Source: Eulemur rufifrons (taxonomy: Eukaryota > Chordata > Mammalia > Primates > Lemuridae). Taken from it: DNA of 64,000 nt. The position numbers and the translations under genes are program-made. The notes under the pieces were generated by a model. That model did not search any database and was not told where the DNA came from. It was given only the letters and a program-made list of their open reading frames with translations. Positions 35,860 through 48,029 of the stretch are shown here, piece after piece (position 1 is the first letter of the stretch; the number at the start of each line of letters is the position of its first letter). The stretch is taken from the NCBI RefSeq assembly GCF_041146395.1, contig NC_091002.1, positions 2,350,501 through 2,414,500 on the forward strand, in the 5' to 3' direction.

Positions 35860-37300
35860 ACATTCACACTCCATCAGTCAAAATCCATCTCCTGCACTAC
35901 TTCCTATAACTTTTCTGCCCAAATATTCCTTGGTATCTGAGGAGCTACGTCCTTAAAAGTTCGTGGGAGGGCCCAAAGTAGCAGATCACAAGCAGGAAAT
36001 TCCTCTGAAGTCTTATGTTTGATGTTAAAAATTTCTCCAAGTTTTGCATGCCACCCCATTAGGTAGGCGGGGTTCCTTTACTACCTAAGGTAGTGCCTTA
36101 AGCTACCAGTCACCAGGAAATAAAGAAGATGAACAAGGAAGGCTGCTCAGAGTCTCCTTGGTCAGCAGGCAAGCGCTGTTGCATTGCACCTGTCAATTTG
36201 GGGAATATGCGCTGATTTGAAGAGAATTCATGCCCTGCGTGAAGGTGCAAGGCTCTGGTAATTCTCCCCTCTCTCTGGCTTTTTAAAATCCAATCCAGAG
36301 TCACATAAATATGAAGTTATACACAGCAACCATTTGTTCACTGTTTTGATCAGAGCAGGGATCTACATGCTAATCAAAGTTGGGTTGGTGCCACATTTTC
36401 AGGCTGCTTTGGTGTAAATTTTCACCAGTGGGTTTACCCACATCAAACTGTGGTCTGAAGACGCCCAAACCCTTTGGGTGGTGTCTTCTGGTGCATCTTG
36501 ATGATCTGTGGTGCATTGACTTTTGCTCTTGACTCTGAATTTGCATCACAGGCTGGTTGACTGACAGTCTCCGTGCCGACGACCTTGCTTCAACACATTC
36601 ACGATCTTCTTTTCCAATGCATGAATCTTGCCACCACGTACAGGAAAGGCTTTGCCTCGGAGTTGTTTATTGAGAGTATTCAGCCCTGGGAAAATATCTG
36701 CTTAACGAGTCAAATATTTATGTATCTTGCTTTATCATTAAAATGAATTATGAATCTTACCTGGGTTTTCTTCCTTTTTTTGTGGGGAGTAACTTTTTGT
36801 CTCTTAATCATTAGGAGTAATACCAGACTAATCCTGAAATACTGGCAAGCACTTTTATTTAGTTCAACCAGCATTATCTATGCAATCTTTCAAAGACAAT
36901 TCCCATTTCTCTACAAAATTGTCTGAAAGATAAGTACACAAATGCTAATTTTTATTAATCTTATCTTTTTATCACTTTATTAAATTCAGTAAGAAAATTA
37001 AAAAATAAATCCTTTTTTGCTATGACAGTGTAACTGGATTTAAGCTCAGATCTTATTTTTAAATAGACAATATGTGTACGTGTTATAAAGTTCGAAAGAT
37101 TCAAAAAAGTGTAAGTGAAAAGTAAGTGACAATTTTCCCGTATTTTTGAACATTTTCATAGATTTAAAGTAAATGCTTCAAACTTTCTCTTTAAATTCCC
37201 CACTCATGTTCCCCACAGATAATTTAATTTTAAAATGTTAACACATAAAAAGGTAAATAAAGAGCACTATAAAAGTATATGCACGTGCATACACACAAAG
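35860..37300. other. intronic stretch, largely unassigned
   Basis: 36000-36700 looks single-copy and of balanced composition, with no exon signature. 36700-37300 is AT-rich with LINE-like phrases too weak to assign. This is the longest downstream block without a named repeat. Confidence 0.4.
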
Positions 37301-37489
37301 TTTTATAACATTTTCTATCTTTCGGTGGGAATAAGGTGAGAAGGGGAGTCCTGCCAGGGCAGGACTGGACCCAGGCTCTGTTCGTATTTATGTGCAGTCG
37401 GCGATTAGACAGAGTAGGGCAGTCACCCTACTTGAAACGGGTAGCGGGAAATTAGAAAACAAATCAAAATGTGTGTGAGATCCGGACCG

Positions 37490-37690
37490 TCACGGCAGCC
37501 AGCATTTGCTGAGCATTTTGCACGCGCCAGGCTCTGTTTCAGGTTTTGTGGGTGCGACTTCACCTAGTTATTAGCCCCATTTTACAGGTGAGGCCACTGG
37601 GGCTCATGGAGGCCAAATAACTCGCACAAGGACAAACAGGAAGTGGCTACCACCAGTCACCCAGCTTGAGGGTCCAGCTCCCACTGTCAT
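37490..37690 (-). mobile_element. MIR SINE
   Basis: 'cagcatttgctgagcattttgcacgcgccaggctctgtttcagg', 'attagccccattttacaggtgaggccactggggctcatggaggcc' and 'aaataactcgcacaaggacaaacaggaagtggc' are MIR wording. Confidence 0.82.
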
Positions 37691-37842
37691 ATACCATAGT
37701 CCATGGGAGTCAAGTTCTCTAACAACAGTTACCCGTAGAATCTGTCCACTACCCCAGCTTTTGTGAAGGAAAAATCACACAGATCACTCTCATGCAAAAG
37801 TGAAACCCTTTTGTTTCTTCTTGTGCATGCAAATAAAAATAT

Positions 37843-38508
37843 TTTTTTATTTTTTTTATTTCAGCATATTACAGGGGTACAAATGTTTAGGTTACATCCA
37901 TTGCCCATGTACCGCCTATTTCAGCATATTACGGGGGTACAAATGTTTAGGTTACATATATTGCCTTTGCCCCACCTGAGTCAGAGCTTCAAGCATGTCC
38001 ATCCCCCAGACGGTGTGCACCGCACCCAGTAGGTGTGTATATACCCATCCCCTCCCCGACATGCCCGACACCCGATGAATGTTACTACTATATGTGCACT
38101 TAAGTGTTGATCAGTTAATACCAATTTGCTGGTGAGTACATGTGGTGCTTGTTTTTCCATTCTTGGGATACTTCACTTAGTAGAATGGGTACTAGCTCTA
38201 TACAGGATAATACAAGAGACACTAGATCACCATTGTTTTTGTGGCTGAGTAGAACTCCATGGTATACATATACCACATTTTATTAATCCATTTATATATT
38301 GATGGGCACTTGGATTGATTGCACATCTTTGCAATTGTGAATTCTGCTGCTGTAAACATTTGAGTGCAGATATCTTTTTTATAGAATGCATGGTATGGTT
38401 TCCACCTGTTCGGGTCCTCTGCTATTTCCTTCCTCAGTGTTTTGTAGTTCTCCCTGTAGAGGTCTTTCACCTCCTTAGTTAAATATATTCCTAAATATTG
38501 TTTAGGAG
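37843..38508 (-). mobile_element. L1 3' part, antisense, with internal deletion
   Basis: T-rich start, then strepsirrhine-type L1 3'UTR complement ('tttcagcatattac'), then the ORF2 C-terminus in reverse. After 'gtgcagatatctttttta' near 38376 the sequence jumps about 1.3 kb upstream in ORF2. It resumes at the segment encoding the [17 protein letters not shown] motif. The junction keeps frame, giving a 154-codon minus frame (38222-38686) whose N-terminus is flanking DNA. A 60-bp tandem duplication lies in the 3'UTR part. Pseudogene-like, no function expected. Confidence 0.85.
37858..37977. repeat. 60-bp tandem duplication in an L1 3'UTR
   Basis: The copies at 37858-37917 and 37918-37977 both begin 'atttcagcatattac' and continue 'ggggtacaaatgtttaggttacat', differing at a few bases before diverging at their ends. 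Confidence 0.85.
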
Positions 38509-39531
38509 ACACTATTGAGTCTCCTCCCTCCCTGAAGCTCCTCACGTTCCCAGGTGAAGTGCTTGCTATCTTGTGGAAACAGTGCCAGTCTCCAGTTGAG
38601 GTTGCGTGGACTGATGAGAATGGCATTTGTGTCCTTACGTGGGATGCTTGTGTGTGTGTGGTTGTCATTTTTGTGTGTAGACCCACTCCCTCCTTTTTGT
38701 ACCCCTGAATTCTGGAAAGACAAACTATCTTGATTCTTGATAATTTGGCAAAATCCTCTGTGTGTCTTTCCCAGGAAACTGATTGCAGAATGAGGCTGGG
38801 CTAATGGTTCCCACTGGCCAATACCACCCTCCAGGGGAGTCAAGGGTGTCCCAGCTGTGGGGACCGGGATTACACCAAGAGGCCGATGTGATCAGGCTGC
38901 CAGTCCCATGTTCTCTTAGCAAAGGTTCATCACTCATGTAGTGTAAGGAAAAAAATGGAAGATTCCAGATTTTAGTTGGGTCTTGGGCAGTATCCTGCCC
39001 TCTCTGGGTCCCAGTCTGGGTTCCTTCTGTTGAGCAGCAGAGTTGGTAAACAAACAAACCCGGACCTCTGACCCAGCCCCCCAAAGTGGTGGGATACAGG
39101 GAGGGAGACTGTGGAGAGGACAAGACCCAGATTTTGTAACTGACAACAGGACAGGGTCCTGGCCTCACCACTCATGGCTGTAGGGAGCAGTGCGGAGAGC
39201 TTTAACATCACGTTCCAGCCCAGAGACCCCGGGTCAGTCCATCACTGCTCGGACTCAATTTTGCTGCTCTACTAACAAGGAGAAGCGATCACCTCCCACA
39301 GAGCTGTTGCGGGATTGAGTGGGATGAAGTGTGAGGCACTGCAGAAAGTGCTAACCAAGTACAGCTCGTCTATCCTGGGGAGCTGGGAGGCTCTGTGGGT
39401 AAGAGCCTGGGTTCAGCCAAGGGCAGCCTGGCTCCTGGATTTGGCTGCAGACAGCCTAGCTCCCTTGTTGCGAGTTCAGGCGCATCATCTATTCTCTCTG
39501 AAACTCTGGTTTATTTTCTGCAGATAAAAAT

Positions 39532-39839
39532 GGTACCTATGTATTTCTCTTTTTTTTAAATTTTATTTTATTTTTCAGCTCATTATGGGGTACAAAAGTT
39601 CAGGTTATATATATTGCCCATGCCTCCCCATCCCCCCGAGTTTGAGCTTCAAGTGTGTCCATTCCCTAGACAGTGCACATCGCACTAAAAAAAAAAAAAA
39701 AAATAGAGATCACATGAGATGTTTACTGGTATAAAATGTGTAACTATTTCCATTTCCTATAGTATGCAATTTTGAATTAAGACTCATTAAAATAATACAT
39801 ATATATCCATTTGCAAAAAAAAAAAAAAAGGTACCTATG
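39532..39839. mobile_element. chimeric retro-insertion with target-site duplication
   Basis: A 288-bp insert (39542-39829) flanked by the direct repeat ggtacctatg (39532-39541 and 39830-39839). Its left half is antisense L1 3'UTR behind a T-run. After an A-run near 39686-39703 it switches to about 110 bp of other sequence ending in a 15-A tail. The tail and duplication point to L1-mediated insertion; the mixed content suggests a template switch or an inverted transcript piece. It lies at the edge of an MLT1 LTR. Confidence 0.75.
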
Positions 39840-39840
39840 G

Positions 39841-40295
39841 TGAATAGAAAAATAGTGCCCCCGAGATTTCCACATCCGGATCCCTGGGAGCTGGGACTAT
39901 GCTACGTTATGTGGCAAAGGGGCATTCGGGTACAGATGGAATTCAGGTTGCTCCCCTGCTACCCTTGAGATGGAGAGATGATCCCAGATTATCCAAGTAG
40001 AAGGAGGCAGACGAGGGGTCACAGTGATGCAGTGTGAGAAGGACTCAACCCTTGGCCTGCCGCTGCTGGCTCTGATGGCAGCAGGAGGGGTTGCGGGCTG
40101 GCAGACAGGCGCCTCCAGAGCCTGTAAAGCTGGGAAACAGTCTTCCCGAGAGCCCCCCAAGGAACGCACCCTGCCGCCACCTTGGCTTTCCATGTTGGAC
40201 TTCGGACCTCTAGAACTGCAGGATAATAAATTTCGTTATTTTAATCCACTGAGCTTGTAGTAATGTGTTACAGCAGCAACAGGGAACTAATACTG
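39841..40295 (+). mobile_element. MLT1 solo LTR (ERVL-MaLR), sense
   Basis: MLT1 order: 'gtgcccccgagatttccacatccggatccctgg', 'ttgcctgccgctgctg'-region, 'ttggacttcggacctctagaactgcaggataataaatttcgtt' and 'acagcagcaacagggaactaatac'. No internal coding region. The left end is disturbed by the neighbouring retro-insertion. Confidence 0.82.
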
Positions 40296-40637
40296 TGCCT
40301 TGCAGGGATGTGCAGGGAACAAACTGGAATGATGTGCACTGCAGGGTTAAACTCAGCAGGTGCTCAATGCACGTGCGTCTCTGTGGCAGTGGTCCCTGCT
40401 GTCATTGTCATAGTATCCGAGGACCCCATGTGCCAGCTGCCCCTCGTCTGGCTCTACCCACGAGCCCCAGCGCTCCACTGCTGCGGACCCGCTGCTCTCC
40501 CTCCGCGCTGTGCTGCCCTCCCGCTCTGCTCTCCCTCCGCACGGAGGCCTCTAGGGAATGCTGTGCTGCCCCCTCCGCCTGGCTAGCTGTGCCCATCCGT
40601 CAGCACCCACAGCGGGGGCCTGAAGGCATCAGCAGAG

Positions 40638-40838
40638 TCCCTCAACCTCAACGCCACTCACATTTTGGACCAGATAATTCCTTGTCATGGGGACTGGGCT
40701 GACCTGTGGCTCCTTCCCACTTGACGCCCAAAGAACTCCCACCCCTTCCCCCAAGGGGTGACAATCAAAAATGTCTCCAGACATCACCAAATGGGCCCTG
40801 GAGAGCCATGTCACCTCTGGCGGAGAGTCACTGCTTTA
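40638..40838 (+). mobile_element. MER20 (hAT-Charlie MITE)
   Basis: 'ccctcaacctcaacgccactcacattttggaccagataattccttgtcatgggg', 'ggtgacaatcaaaaatgtctccagacatcaccaaatg' and an end near 'gagagtcactgc' follow MER20, with a gap in the middle. Confidence 0.8.
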
Positions 40839-40839
40839 A

Positions 40840-41400
40840 GGGGGATACGATACCTGAATCCTGCCCCAGACCACACGCAACCTCACAACTCCCCCGAGAG
40901 AAACCCCTACAGACCCCCCAGTGCATTTATAGCTGGGCGTGGGCCCCAAACCTCCATAAAGACATTTCTAGGGGCAGAGCTGGAGGACAGGGAGCCCCAC
41001 ACTGCCCAGCTGGTTAGGACTCCGCACCTCCAGACCAGAGGCTCGAGCCAAGCATCTCACGCCTCAGTGCCCCGGAGGATGCCCCGGGAGAGTCAGGCCA
41101 TGGGAACGGTCAGCCCTTGGCAAATCCTGAGCGGACGCACACCCCGGCTGTGCCAGGGTCAGCCACACCCCTGAACAGGGCTGCACCGTGAGAGAAAGCG
41201 ATCAGGGAGGAGGTCGCGTTACCTCTGCCCGCAAGGAAGGGAGAGACAGGTGAGAGAGACCCCACCCGTGCGCTGCCACCCACACACAGGGACCCGGCCG
41301 TGCAGAGAGGGGCCCCAGTCCACGCCGAGCAGAGGGCTGAGGAGCAGGGAGGAAAGGAAGGCTGTCGGGAACTGGCGTTAGGTTCTCTGCACCATCACAT
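40840..41400. other. intronic stretch without recognised gene
   Basis: GC-richer, with overlapping open frames of up to 138 codons that lack domains. No repeat named. Confidence 0.45.
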
Positions 41401-41404
41401 CAGT

Positions 41405-41818
41405 TGCCTGTGGCCGCTGACACAAATTGCTGTCAACCTGATGGCTTAAAGCAGGAGAAGCTCCTCCTCTCGCAGCCCCGCGGCTCGGGTGTCGGCAGGG
41501 CCACCTTCTCTCTGAAGGCCCCGGGGGAGACTCCTTCCCTGCCTTCTGGCAGCTTCTCCTGGTGGTTGCTGGCATTCCAATCCCTCCCTCCACCTTCACG
41601 TGCACCTGCCGGCCCTGTCTTCCCTCTCAAATGTCTCTTTGCCTTTAACAACGCCAGCTATTGGATTTAGGGCCCACCCTAAAGCCAGGACGATCTCATT
41701 TCAAGATACTTAATTTAATGACATCTTCAAATATCCTGTGTCCAAATAAGGTCACGTTCACAGATGCCAGGATTAGGACTTGGACTTAGATTTGGGGGGA
41801 TGCGATTCAACCCATTGC
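41405..41818 (-). mobile_element. MLT1 solo LTR (ERVL-MaLR), antisense
   Basis: Antisense MLT1 wording: 'ggtgtcggcagggccaccttctctctgaagg', 'ggatttagggcccaccctaaagccagg' and 'ccaaataaggtcacgttcacag', ending 'gggatgcgattcaacccattgc'. Confidence 0.87.
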
Positions 41819-41899
41819 GGTCACTTTCCAACTCCAGGACAGCCGCTTGGTGAGGACTCCCTGACCGCTCCAAGGAGAGCTGGGTGGTCCCCTCCTTGG

Positions 41900-42080
41900 A
41901 ACACCCATGTGAGCCCCACTCTTGCCTTAGTGAGAGCTCCCCCATGGCCTGTCACATCCACGCACTACGGCCTCCTTCAGAAGATGCTTTCGGGGTTATC
42001 TCTATTTCCTAGTTACCTATTACAGGTCCTGGCACACAGCAAGTGTTTAATAAATGTATATATACCTTGAGTGAATGCTT
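41900..42080 (+). mobile_element. L2 LINE 3' end
   Basis: 'gttacctattacaggtcctggcacacagcaagtgtttaataaatgt' is the L2 terminal motif. Confidence 0.75.
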
Positions 42081-42519
42081 GAGGCCCAAGAAATCAAAAG
42101 GATTTGCCCAAGCAGTGAACTATTTCTGCCCTGGCAAGCTCTGAATTGAACAAATGGTGGGTTCACATTCAGCCAGCCAGTCAGTAATCAGCACCTACTG
42201 TGTGCCAGACAGTGCAACAGAAACCACGATACATACGGACACGGTCCCTTTCTTCAAAACCCAGACACCCCATACATATGCATTGAGCACCTGCTGTGTG
42301 TCTGCCACAGTGCTCACAGCTGGCCTAGAAAGACAGGTGTGTGAGGACAATCTCAGCTGGTTTGGGAGGTGCTGGGTCAGCGTGTGCCCAAAGTGCTAAT
42401 ATGTGACACAAAGAAGCAAGGATACAATTTGGCATTAAGGAGCAACCAGGCTTTCGGAAGACAATAACATGCAGATTGGATCCTGTCTTTTGGAGGAAGG
42501 GGACATTTCCTAAGACAAA

Positions 42520-42970
42520 GCAGTCTAGAAAAGTGTTCCGTGGGCAGTCCGAATGTATATTTGCCAGTGGCAGTAGAAATTGTTGCAACCCTTTTGGAAA
42601 GACATTTGGAGATAAGAATCAAGTACTATTTAAATATTCATACACTTTGGCCCACTAATTTCACTTCCTGGAACGTACCGCAAGGCTCCAGTCTAAAGGC
42701 TCCTTTCGATTTCTTGGGCCTCAAGCATTCGCTCGAGGCAAAGCCTGCATGCAAAGTCTCTGCATGGAGTTATTTACCATAGCGTTATTTATGATAACCA
42801 ATAATTTTGAAATAACCTAAAGGAAAGGAATTGGCTTAGTAAACCGTATACATCCTTTTAAGAGACTATGGTACATCCATATGTAATGCTTACTCTGAAA
42901 ATCTTGCAATATTGAAAAGGGTTATTTTTACAATCTTGAGAGACAATCATAGCTTATAAAATTGTGTGAC
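42520..42970 (+). mobile_element. old L1/HAL1 3' fragment, sense
   Basis: 'aattgttgcaacccttttggaaagacatttgg', 'tatttaccatagcgttatttatgataaccaataattttgaaataacc' and 'atggtacatccatatgtaatgc' follow old L1-type 3' sequence in sense. Confidence 0.6.
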
Positions 42971-43159
42971 TGTGCCAGGAAATGTCTTCTTATCAAATGA
43001 AAAAGACGGAGAAGCAGTTTCCCAATGCTGCAGGGAAATTCCATGTAATGTCCCTTTTCTTCTTTGTTCTATTTTTAAATTTCCTTTAATGAGCCTGTCA
43101 TCCCCTTAATGAAGAAAATCAAAGCACGATGACCTGTCTCCCTGAAGAGAAGGTGCCTA

Positions 43160-43390
43160 TCACGTGGGAGCTTTAGCTGGATCAACCTGGCTGCAGTGCT
43201 GGAGCCACCACTTAAGCCAGCTGTGGAAGCTCAGGAAAGTTAATCTTGTTGTGCCTCAGTTTTGTCATCTCTGAAATGGGCTACATGAGAATGGAATGGA
43301 ATGATCCATGTAGAACTCACAGCACTATTTTGCCTAGCACATACTAAGCCCCCAATAAGATTAATAATAAAATAATAATGATTGATAAAT
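43160..43390 (+). mobile_element. MIR SINE
   Basis: 'cagctgtggaagctcaggaaagttaatcttgttgtgcctcagttttgtcatctctgaaatggg', then 'agcacatactaagcccccaataaga', is a MIR core plus end. Confidence 0.75.
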
Positions 43391-43399
43391 AGAGGATAA

Positions 43400-46000
43400 A
43401 ACTGGTGTAACCTATTTTTGTACCCTGGATGTTTCCCCAACACCCTCCTGCCTCCACTGTGCCAAAATCCATTGCTGATTCTCACCAGGCTACACAGTCC
43501 TTTGTCATTACCCTGGGGAAGGGGGTCCCATCAACTAGAAAGGAATATTCCGATGGGAAATATTTGAAGACACACAGAAGTCATTTCGGAGGAAGATTCC
43601 AATTCAATGTGAGGGGTAACTTTGTTATTTCCAGGCACAGAGCTTTGTTCCGTACAGGCTAGCATTGGATAATGTATGGCTTTGTGATGGCAGAAAAGTG
43701 AGATACGAGAGAATCCAATTTACTCCTTAAAGGGATTGTTCCATCTCCCGGGTATAAATTGCACCCACAACTGGGCAGAGAGTGTTCACGTTAGGTAACA
43801 AATTTTGAAATAGGGACCTAGGTCTCAACATCAAAGAAACTGGAATAAAATCAAAGAGCAGGATAAGAAAGCAGAAAACAAATCTCCAGAAGGATCTAAC
43901 GAAGGAGAAACTATTTTACAGACGACGTTCAAAAGCAAGATGATGAATATGGAGGCAGGTCAGCATTTTCGGAAATGTCAGCATGCGGTGAGGACACCAA
44001 GATTAAAGCCAGACTCCCGTGCTCTCCCTGCATGTGACTCCATGCCCAAGTGGGATCTTTCATTCATTAATTCAGTCACTCAATACACAGTCACAGGGAA
44101 GTTTCAGAGCCTGGGCTTTAAGGCAAAGACGTTAGGACCAAAAAACTCTACCTTTGAGGAGCCTTGATCCTTGTGGGAGGGGGCCGCTGTTACTAACAAT
44201 TACTAATTACTGTATCTGGGCTCCATGTGCCAGGACACGCACGTGCACACACACGCACGTATCTCGGTCTCGCTGCAATCCAGCTCAGCACCCCTCCTTT
44301 TGGAAAGTGAGGAAAACCCAGGGCTAGGAGCAATGTGGATGATAAGAGAGATCAGTAGGGACAAAGTGCTCTGAGAGCTCCAAGAAGCGAGATGCCACAT
44401 GTGCTTTCTGCTCTGCCTGGGCCCACGGAGGAGCTGGGCTCTGAAGTCCGAAGAGGATTTGGGCGGGTGCAGATGGTGAAGAGCATTTTTCCAGGAGAAG
44501 GAATTAACACAAGGAAGGGGTTGGCAAATCCGTCGACCGGCGAATGTGCCGCTGGGGCTTGCTGCACGTCTTCCTGTGCAGGGCCTTGAGAGCAAGGTCA
44601 TTAAATGTGGGCTTTATGTTGTAGCAACTGCCGTGAGGAGTGTTGCAATAATTCCTTAAAGTCAGATGCGGGTTGAGGTGAGGATACAAAACAGGAAGAT
44701 GGTGTAGATATTCCATATTTGCAGTTGGTGCTACTAACCATGGGACTCGACATTGTCTTTCTTGTGCTGACCGCATAGCCTGTGCAAGTCCTGGGAAAGC
44801 TGAGGCGTTCATGTGTCCATCCACTCACCATCCGTCTGTCCATCCACACGGCAGTGACTTACCAAGTGCCTGCATCGTGCCAGGCTACGCCTGCAGCAGT
44901 GAAGGACTGATCAGTTTCGGCCTTGTCCGTACATGTGCCCTAGTGGTGGGCGGCAGACAAAAAAGGCCGCATGTATGATACGCCAGGCGGTGACGAGGGC
45001 TGGGAAATGCCGTAGCAACACAGGACGACCACAGGCAGGTGTCTGGCTTGTTGCTATTTTACTTAGAGCAAAGAAAGACCTCTGTAATACAGCGATGTGT
45101 GAGCAGGGAGCTGGGGAAAGTGAGGGGACAAGATGTGGCCACCTGGGGCAACGTTTCCAGGCAGAGGCATGGAGGTTCCAAGGTGGGAGTATGCTTGGTG
45201 TGTCTCTGGAACAGCTGGGAGCAGCATGGACCATGGGAGGGTTGCAGCAGGCCTGGCCGGGGGAGAGGTGAGACACAGGGTGATAGGAGTCTATCAGCCT
45301 CTGCTTTTGTCCTGAGAGAGTGGGAAGCTAGCGCGGGGTTTTCAGCAGAGGAGTGACATGATTCGATCTACGCTTTCAACAGAGGTGCACACCGGCTGCT
45401 TCTCACACGGTCATTCTGACTGCAGTGGAGGACGGACTGCAGGCAGGAGCCCACATCCCTGCAGGTGAAGGGAAGGCAAAGCTCTTGCCAAACATCAGAG
45501 GAACATTTGATTGGAAGCTCAGCTAACCTGCCCCCGTAGCTCTTTTGGCCAAACCAACTGCAGTTCAGTTGCCTGGGAAGAAAGACTCAAAGTTAACACC
45601 TGTCTATTTGAAAAATTCCATTGTGAGGTGCCAGATCGAACGCGACATTCTGGGATGACAGAAGTGAGGCAGAACCATGCCAACCTTCAAAGCCCTCCAC
45701 ATCCAGTGGGGACAAGATCAGACATGCTCGCATGCTGCACCCAGGAAGAGAGCACCGAGTGCCCTGAGAGCCAGGCCCTGTGTCAGGGGCAGTGTCACTG
45801 TGGACGCGCGGGGAGGGGCTGCCAGGGGAGACCGAGCAACCCTTGGTGGAGCTGGCTGGGTGTGTGCCCTGCTGGGAGGCGCTAGTCATTTTCTGACACC
45901 GGGAGTTCGTATGGGGCGGGGGCATTTCTGATGCAAGAGGCCCAGGCTATGTTTGATGGGTTTGTAGCTGGGTAGAGAATGAAGTTGGGAAGCTGGGCTA
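43400..46000. other. intronic stretch with minor old repeats
   Basis: 44820-44900 has MIR-type wording. 45320-45440 shares an unnamed repeat with 12890-13060 ('gcagaggagtgacatgat'). Open frames up to 132 codons have no recognised domain. No exon or RNA gene seen. Confidence 0.45.
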
Positions 46001-46014
46001 GAATTTGGGGGTTT

Positions 46015-46558
46015 TGTAATTGTGGTAAAATGTACCAAACATAAAACTCACCATCTTTACCAGCTGAAGCACGCAGCAGTTGAGTGTTAAGTGCATTCAC
46101 AATGCTCTGCGTCTCATCTCCAGAGCTCTTCATCTTGTGAAACTGGAATCCTGTACCCACTAAGCCACGGCTCCTCATTCACCCTGGCAGCCACATTCTA
46201 CCTTCTGGTCCCGTGGAGTTCACTGTGCTGGGTACTCCATATAAGTAGAATTATACTATATTTGTCTTTTTGTGACTGGCTTAGCATAATGTCCTCAAGG
46301 TTCATCCACGTTGCAGCATGTGTCCGAATTTCCTTCCTTTTTAAGGCTGAATAGCATTCCACTGTCGGGCTATACCACATTTTGTTTATCCATTTAAATG
46401 CTGATGGATATTGTGGTTGCTTCCACCTTTTGGCCATCGTGAATATTGTTATAAACTTGGGTGTACAAATATCTCTTCGAGACCCTGCTTTTAACTATTT
46501 TGAGTATATACTCAGAAGTGGAATTGCTGGATCATACAGTGATTCTACTTTTAATTTT
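46015..46558 (-). mobile_element. L1ME-type 3' fragment, antisense
   Basis: Antisense L1 3' sequence: 'tttgtctttttgtgactggcttagcataatgtcctcaaggttcatcc', 'cattccactgtcgggctataccacattttgtttatcc', 'ggaattgctggatcata'. The minus frame shows an ORF2 C-terminal INKMWY motif. It is uninterrupted across the point where two other L1 copies in the window break. Confidence 0.83.
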
Positions 46559-46559
46559 T

Positions 46560-46700
46560 AAAAAAAATTTTGTACAGACAGGATCTTGCTATGTTGCCCA
46601 GGCTGATCTCAAGCTCCTGGCTTCACACGATCCTCTCACCTCTCCTGCCTCGGCCTCCAGGGTGTTGAGGTTATAGGCGTGAGCCAGATGCCAGGCCCCC
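46560..46700 (-). mobile_element. FLAM/Alu left monomer, antisense
   Basis: 'gacaggatcttgctatgttgcccaggctgatctcaagctcctggcttcacacgatcctctcacc' to 'ggcgtgagccagatgccaggcccc' is one antisense Alu arm only, inserted in the end of the L1 fragment. Confidence 0.85.
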
Positions 46701-46709
46701 TAAATGTTT

Positions 46710-48020
46710 TGAAGACCTATCTGGGTTAGAGTTCTATAATGAAGAGCTTAAACTGCCAGACTAAAGAATTCAGACTTTATTACTTAGGCCATGGGATGCA
46801 CCGGTGTGCTCTGGAGACAGACGTCCAGCCTCCACACCCAGCAGGGTTGCAAGAGGGGAGAGTGTTGGGTCAGCACGGCCCATTAAAAGATGCCTGCAAA
46901 TGTTAACGTCACGTGATACCTATATAAAATGAGAAGTCAAAATAAGCCTTGCAATTTGGAGGATGCTAACCATTAGAATTAACCTTTGGCACTCACCAAT
47001 TGAGATTGCTTCCTTTTTTTCACCACTATGTAAGGGAATTCAGATTATAAATGTTTTGATGCAGAAGCCAGATTTCTCTGTGCTGTAGTAAACAGCTTTC
47101 CTTAATGTGTGAGAGACCACGTCATCATCAATATATGTAGAACACTGTGTGAGGTTGTTTTTGTTAAGCAATAAAAATGGTTTATTACAGGGGAGGAACT
47201 CTCCTTGGTGCTGAAAGAAGAAATTTCCTTGTATTTCGTGACTTGAGTTTAGAACTGCAGATATGAAGGCACAAATCATATCTAGTCCACTAAGCCCCAG
47301 GTGTTGAATGGATACATTTCGGTCCTTGTGCACTCATGATCTCTTTGCAAACTGTTAGTGTCCCCAGTTCTTGCTCTCTCTCATTCTACATCCACTGAGG
47401 TTCATCCTGGGCCTCAATCCATCACCATCTCTCACTCAAGATGCAGGCAGAAGACAGAAACCACCCTGCGTCTTCCAAACAGGGGAACATTGTCCAGGAA
47501 ATTCATGACACGGGTGCATTTTCCTGTGTTGAGCAAACGAGGGGAGGGTGGGGCAGCGGCAGGAAGCTGCCACGTAGCCCAGAGCTGGGGAGTAGAGAGG
47601 TGTGACCCTGCAGCCAGGCCCCTGCAGTGGAACCTATGCCCGCAGAGCACCTACTCAGTGAGTGCTGGGCAGCTCCACAGAGGCAGACCCTGTGTGACAA
47701 AGGCTGGGACAACAGCGGTGGAGGAGAGGCAGCCCTGCGAGAGACACTCTCCAAAGAAGGAGGGGATGCCCTGGCAGCCCAGCTCCCTCTGGCCAGTCTT
47801 CCACCTGTGCCTCCCGTACAGCAAATGCACCTGGAAACCAGAAGACGAGGGCGCTGCGGAGCGCTGTTCTCTGGACAGAGAGAAGGGCAGGAAACAGGTG
47901 CATCACTGTCAGGCACAGGACGGGCATCGCCTTCTTGTCCCTGGTTATACTAATGTTGTACTTTAGGCTTCCAACAATCCGACCTCCACACCGCCTGGGC
48001 GATTCCTTTAAAGCATTGTT
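46710..48020. other. intronic stretch without recognised gene
   Basis: The longest open frame, 202 codons at 47358-47966 (+), begins with no Kozak-supported start, shows no domain and no splice context, and overlaps equally long frames on the other strand. I do not call it. 47040-47340 appears unique. Confidence 0.45.
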
Positions 48021-48029
48021 GCTATGATG

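Noticed and set aside
47358..47966. 202-codon open frame
   Set aside because: No domain, no splice context, and comparable open frames on the opposite strand.
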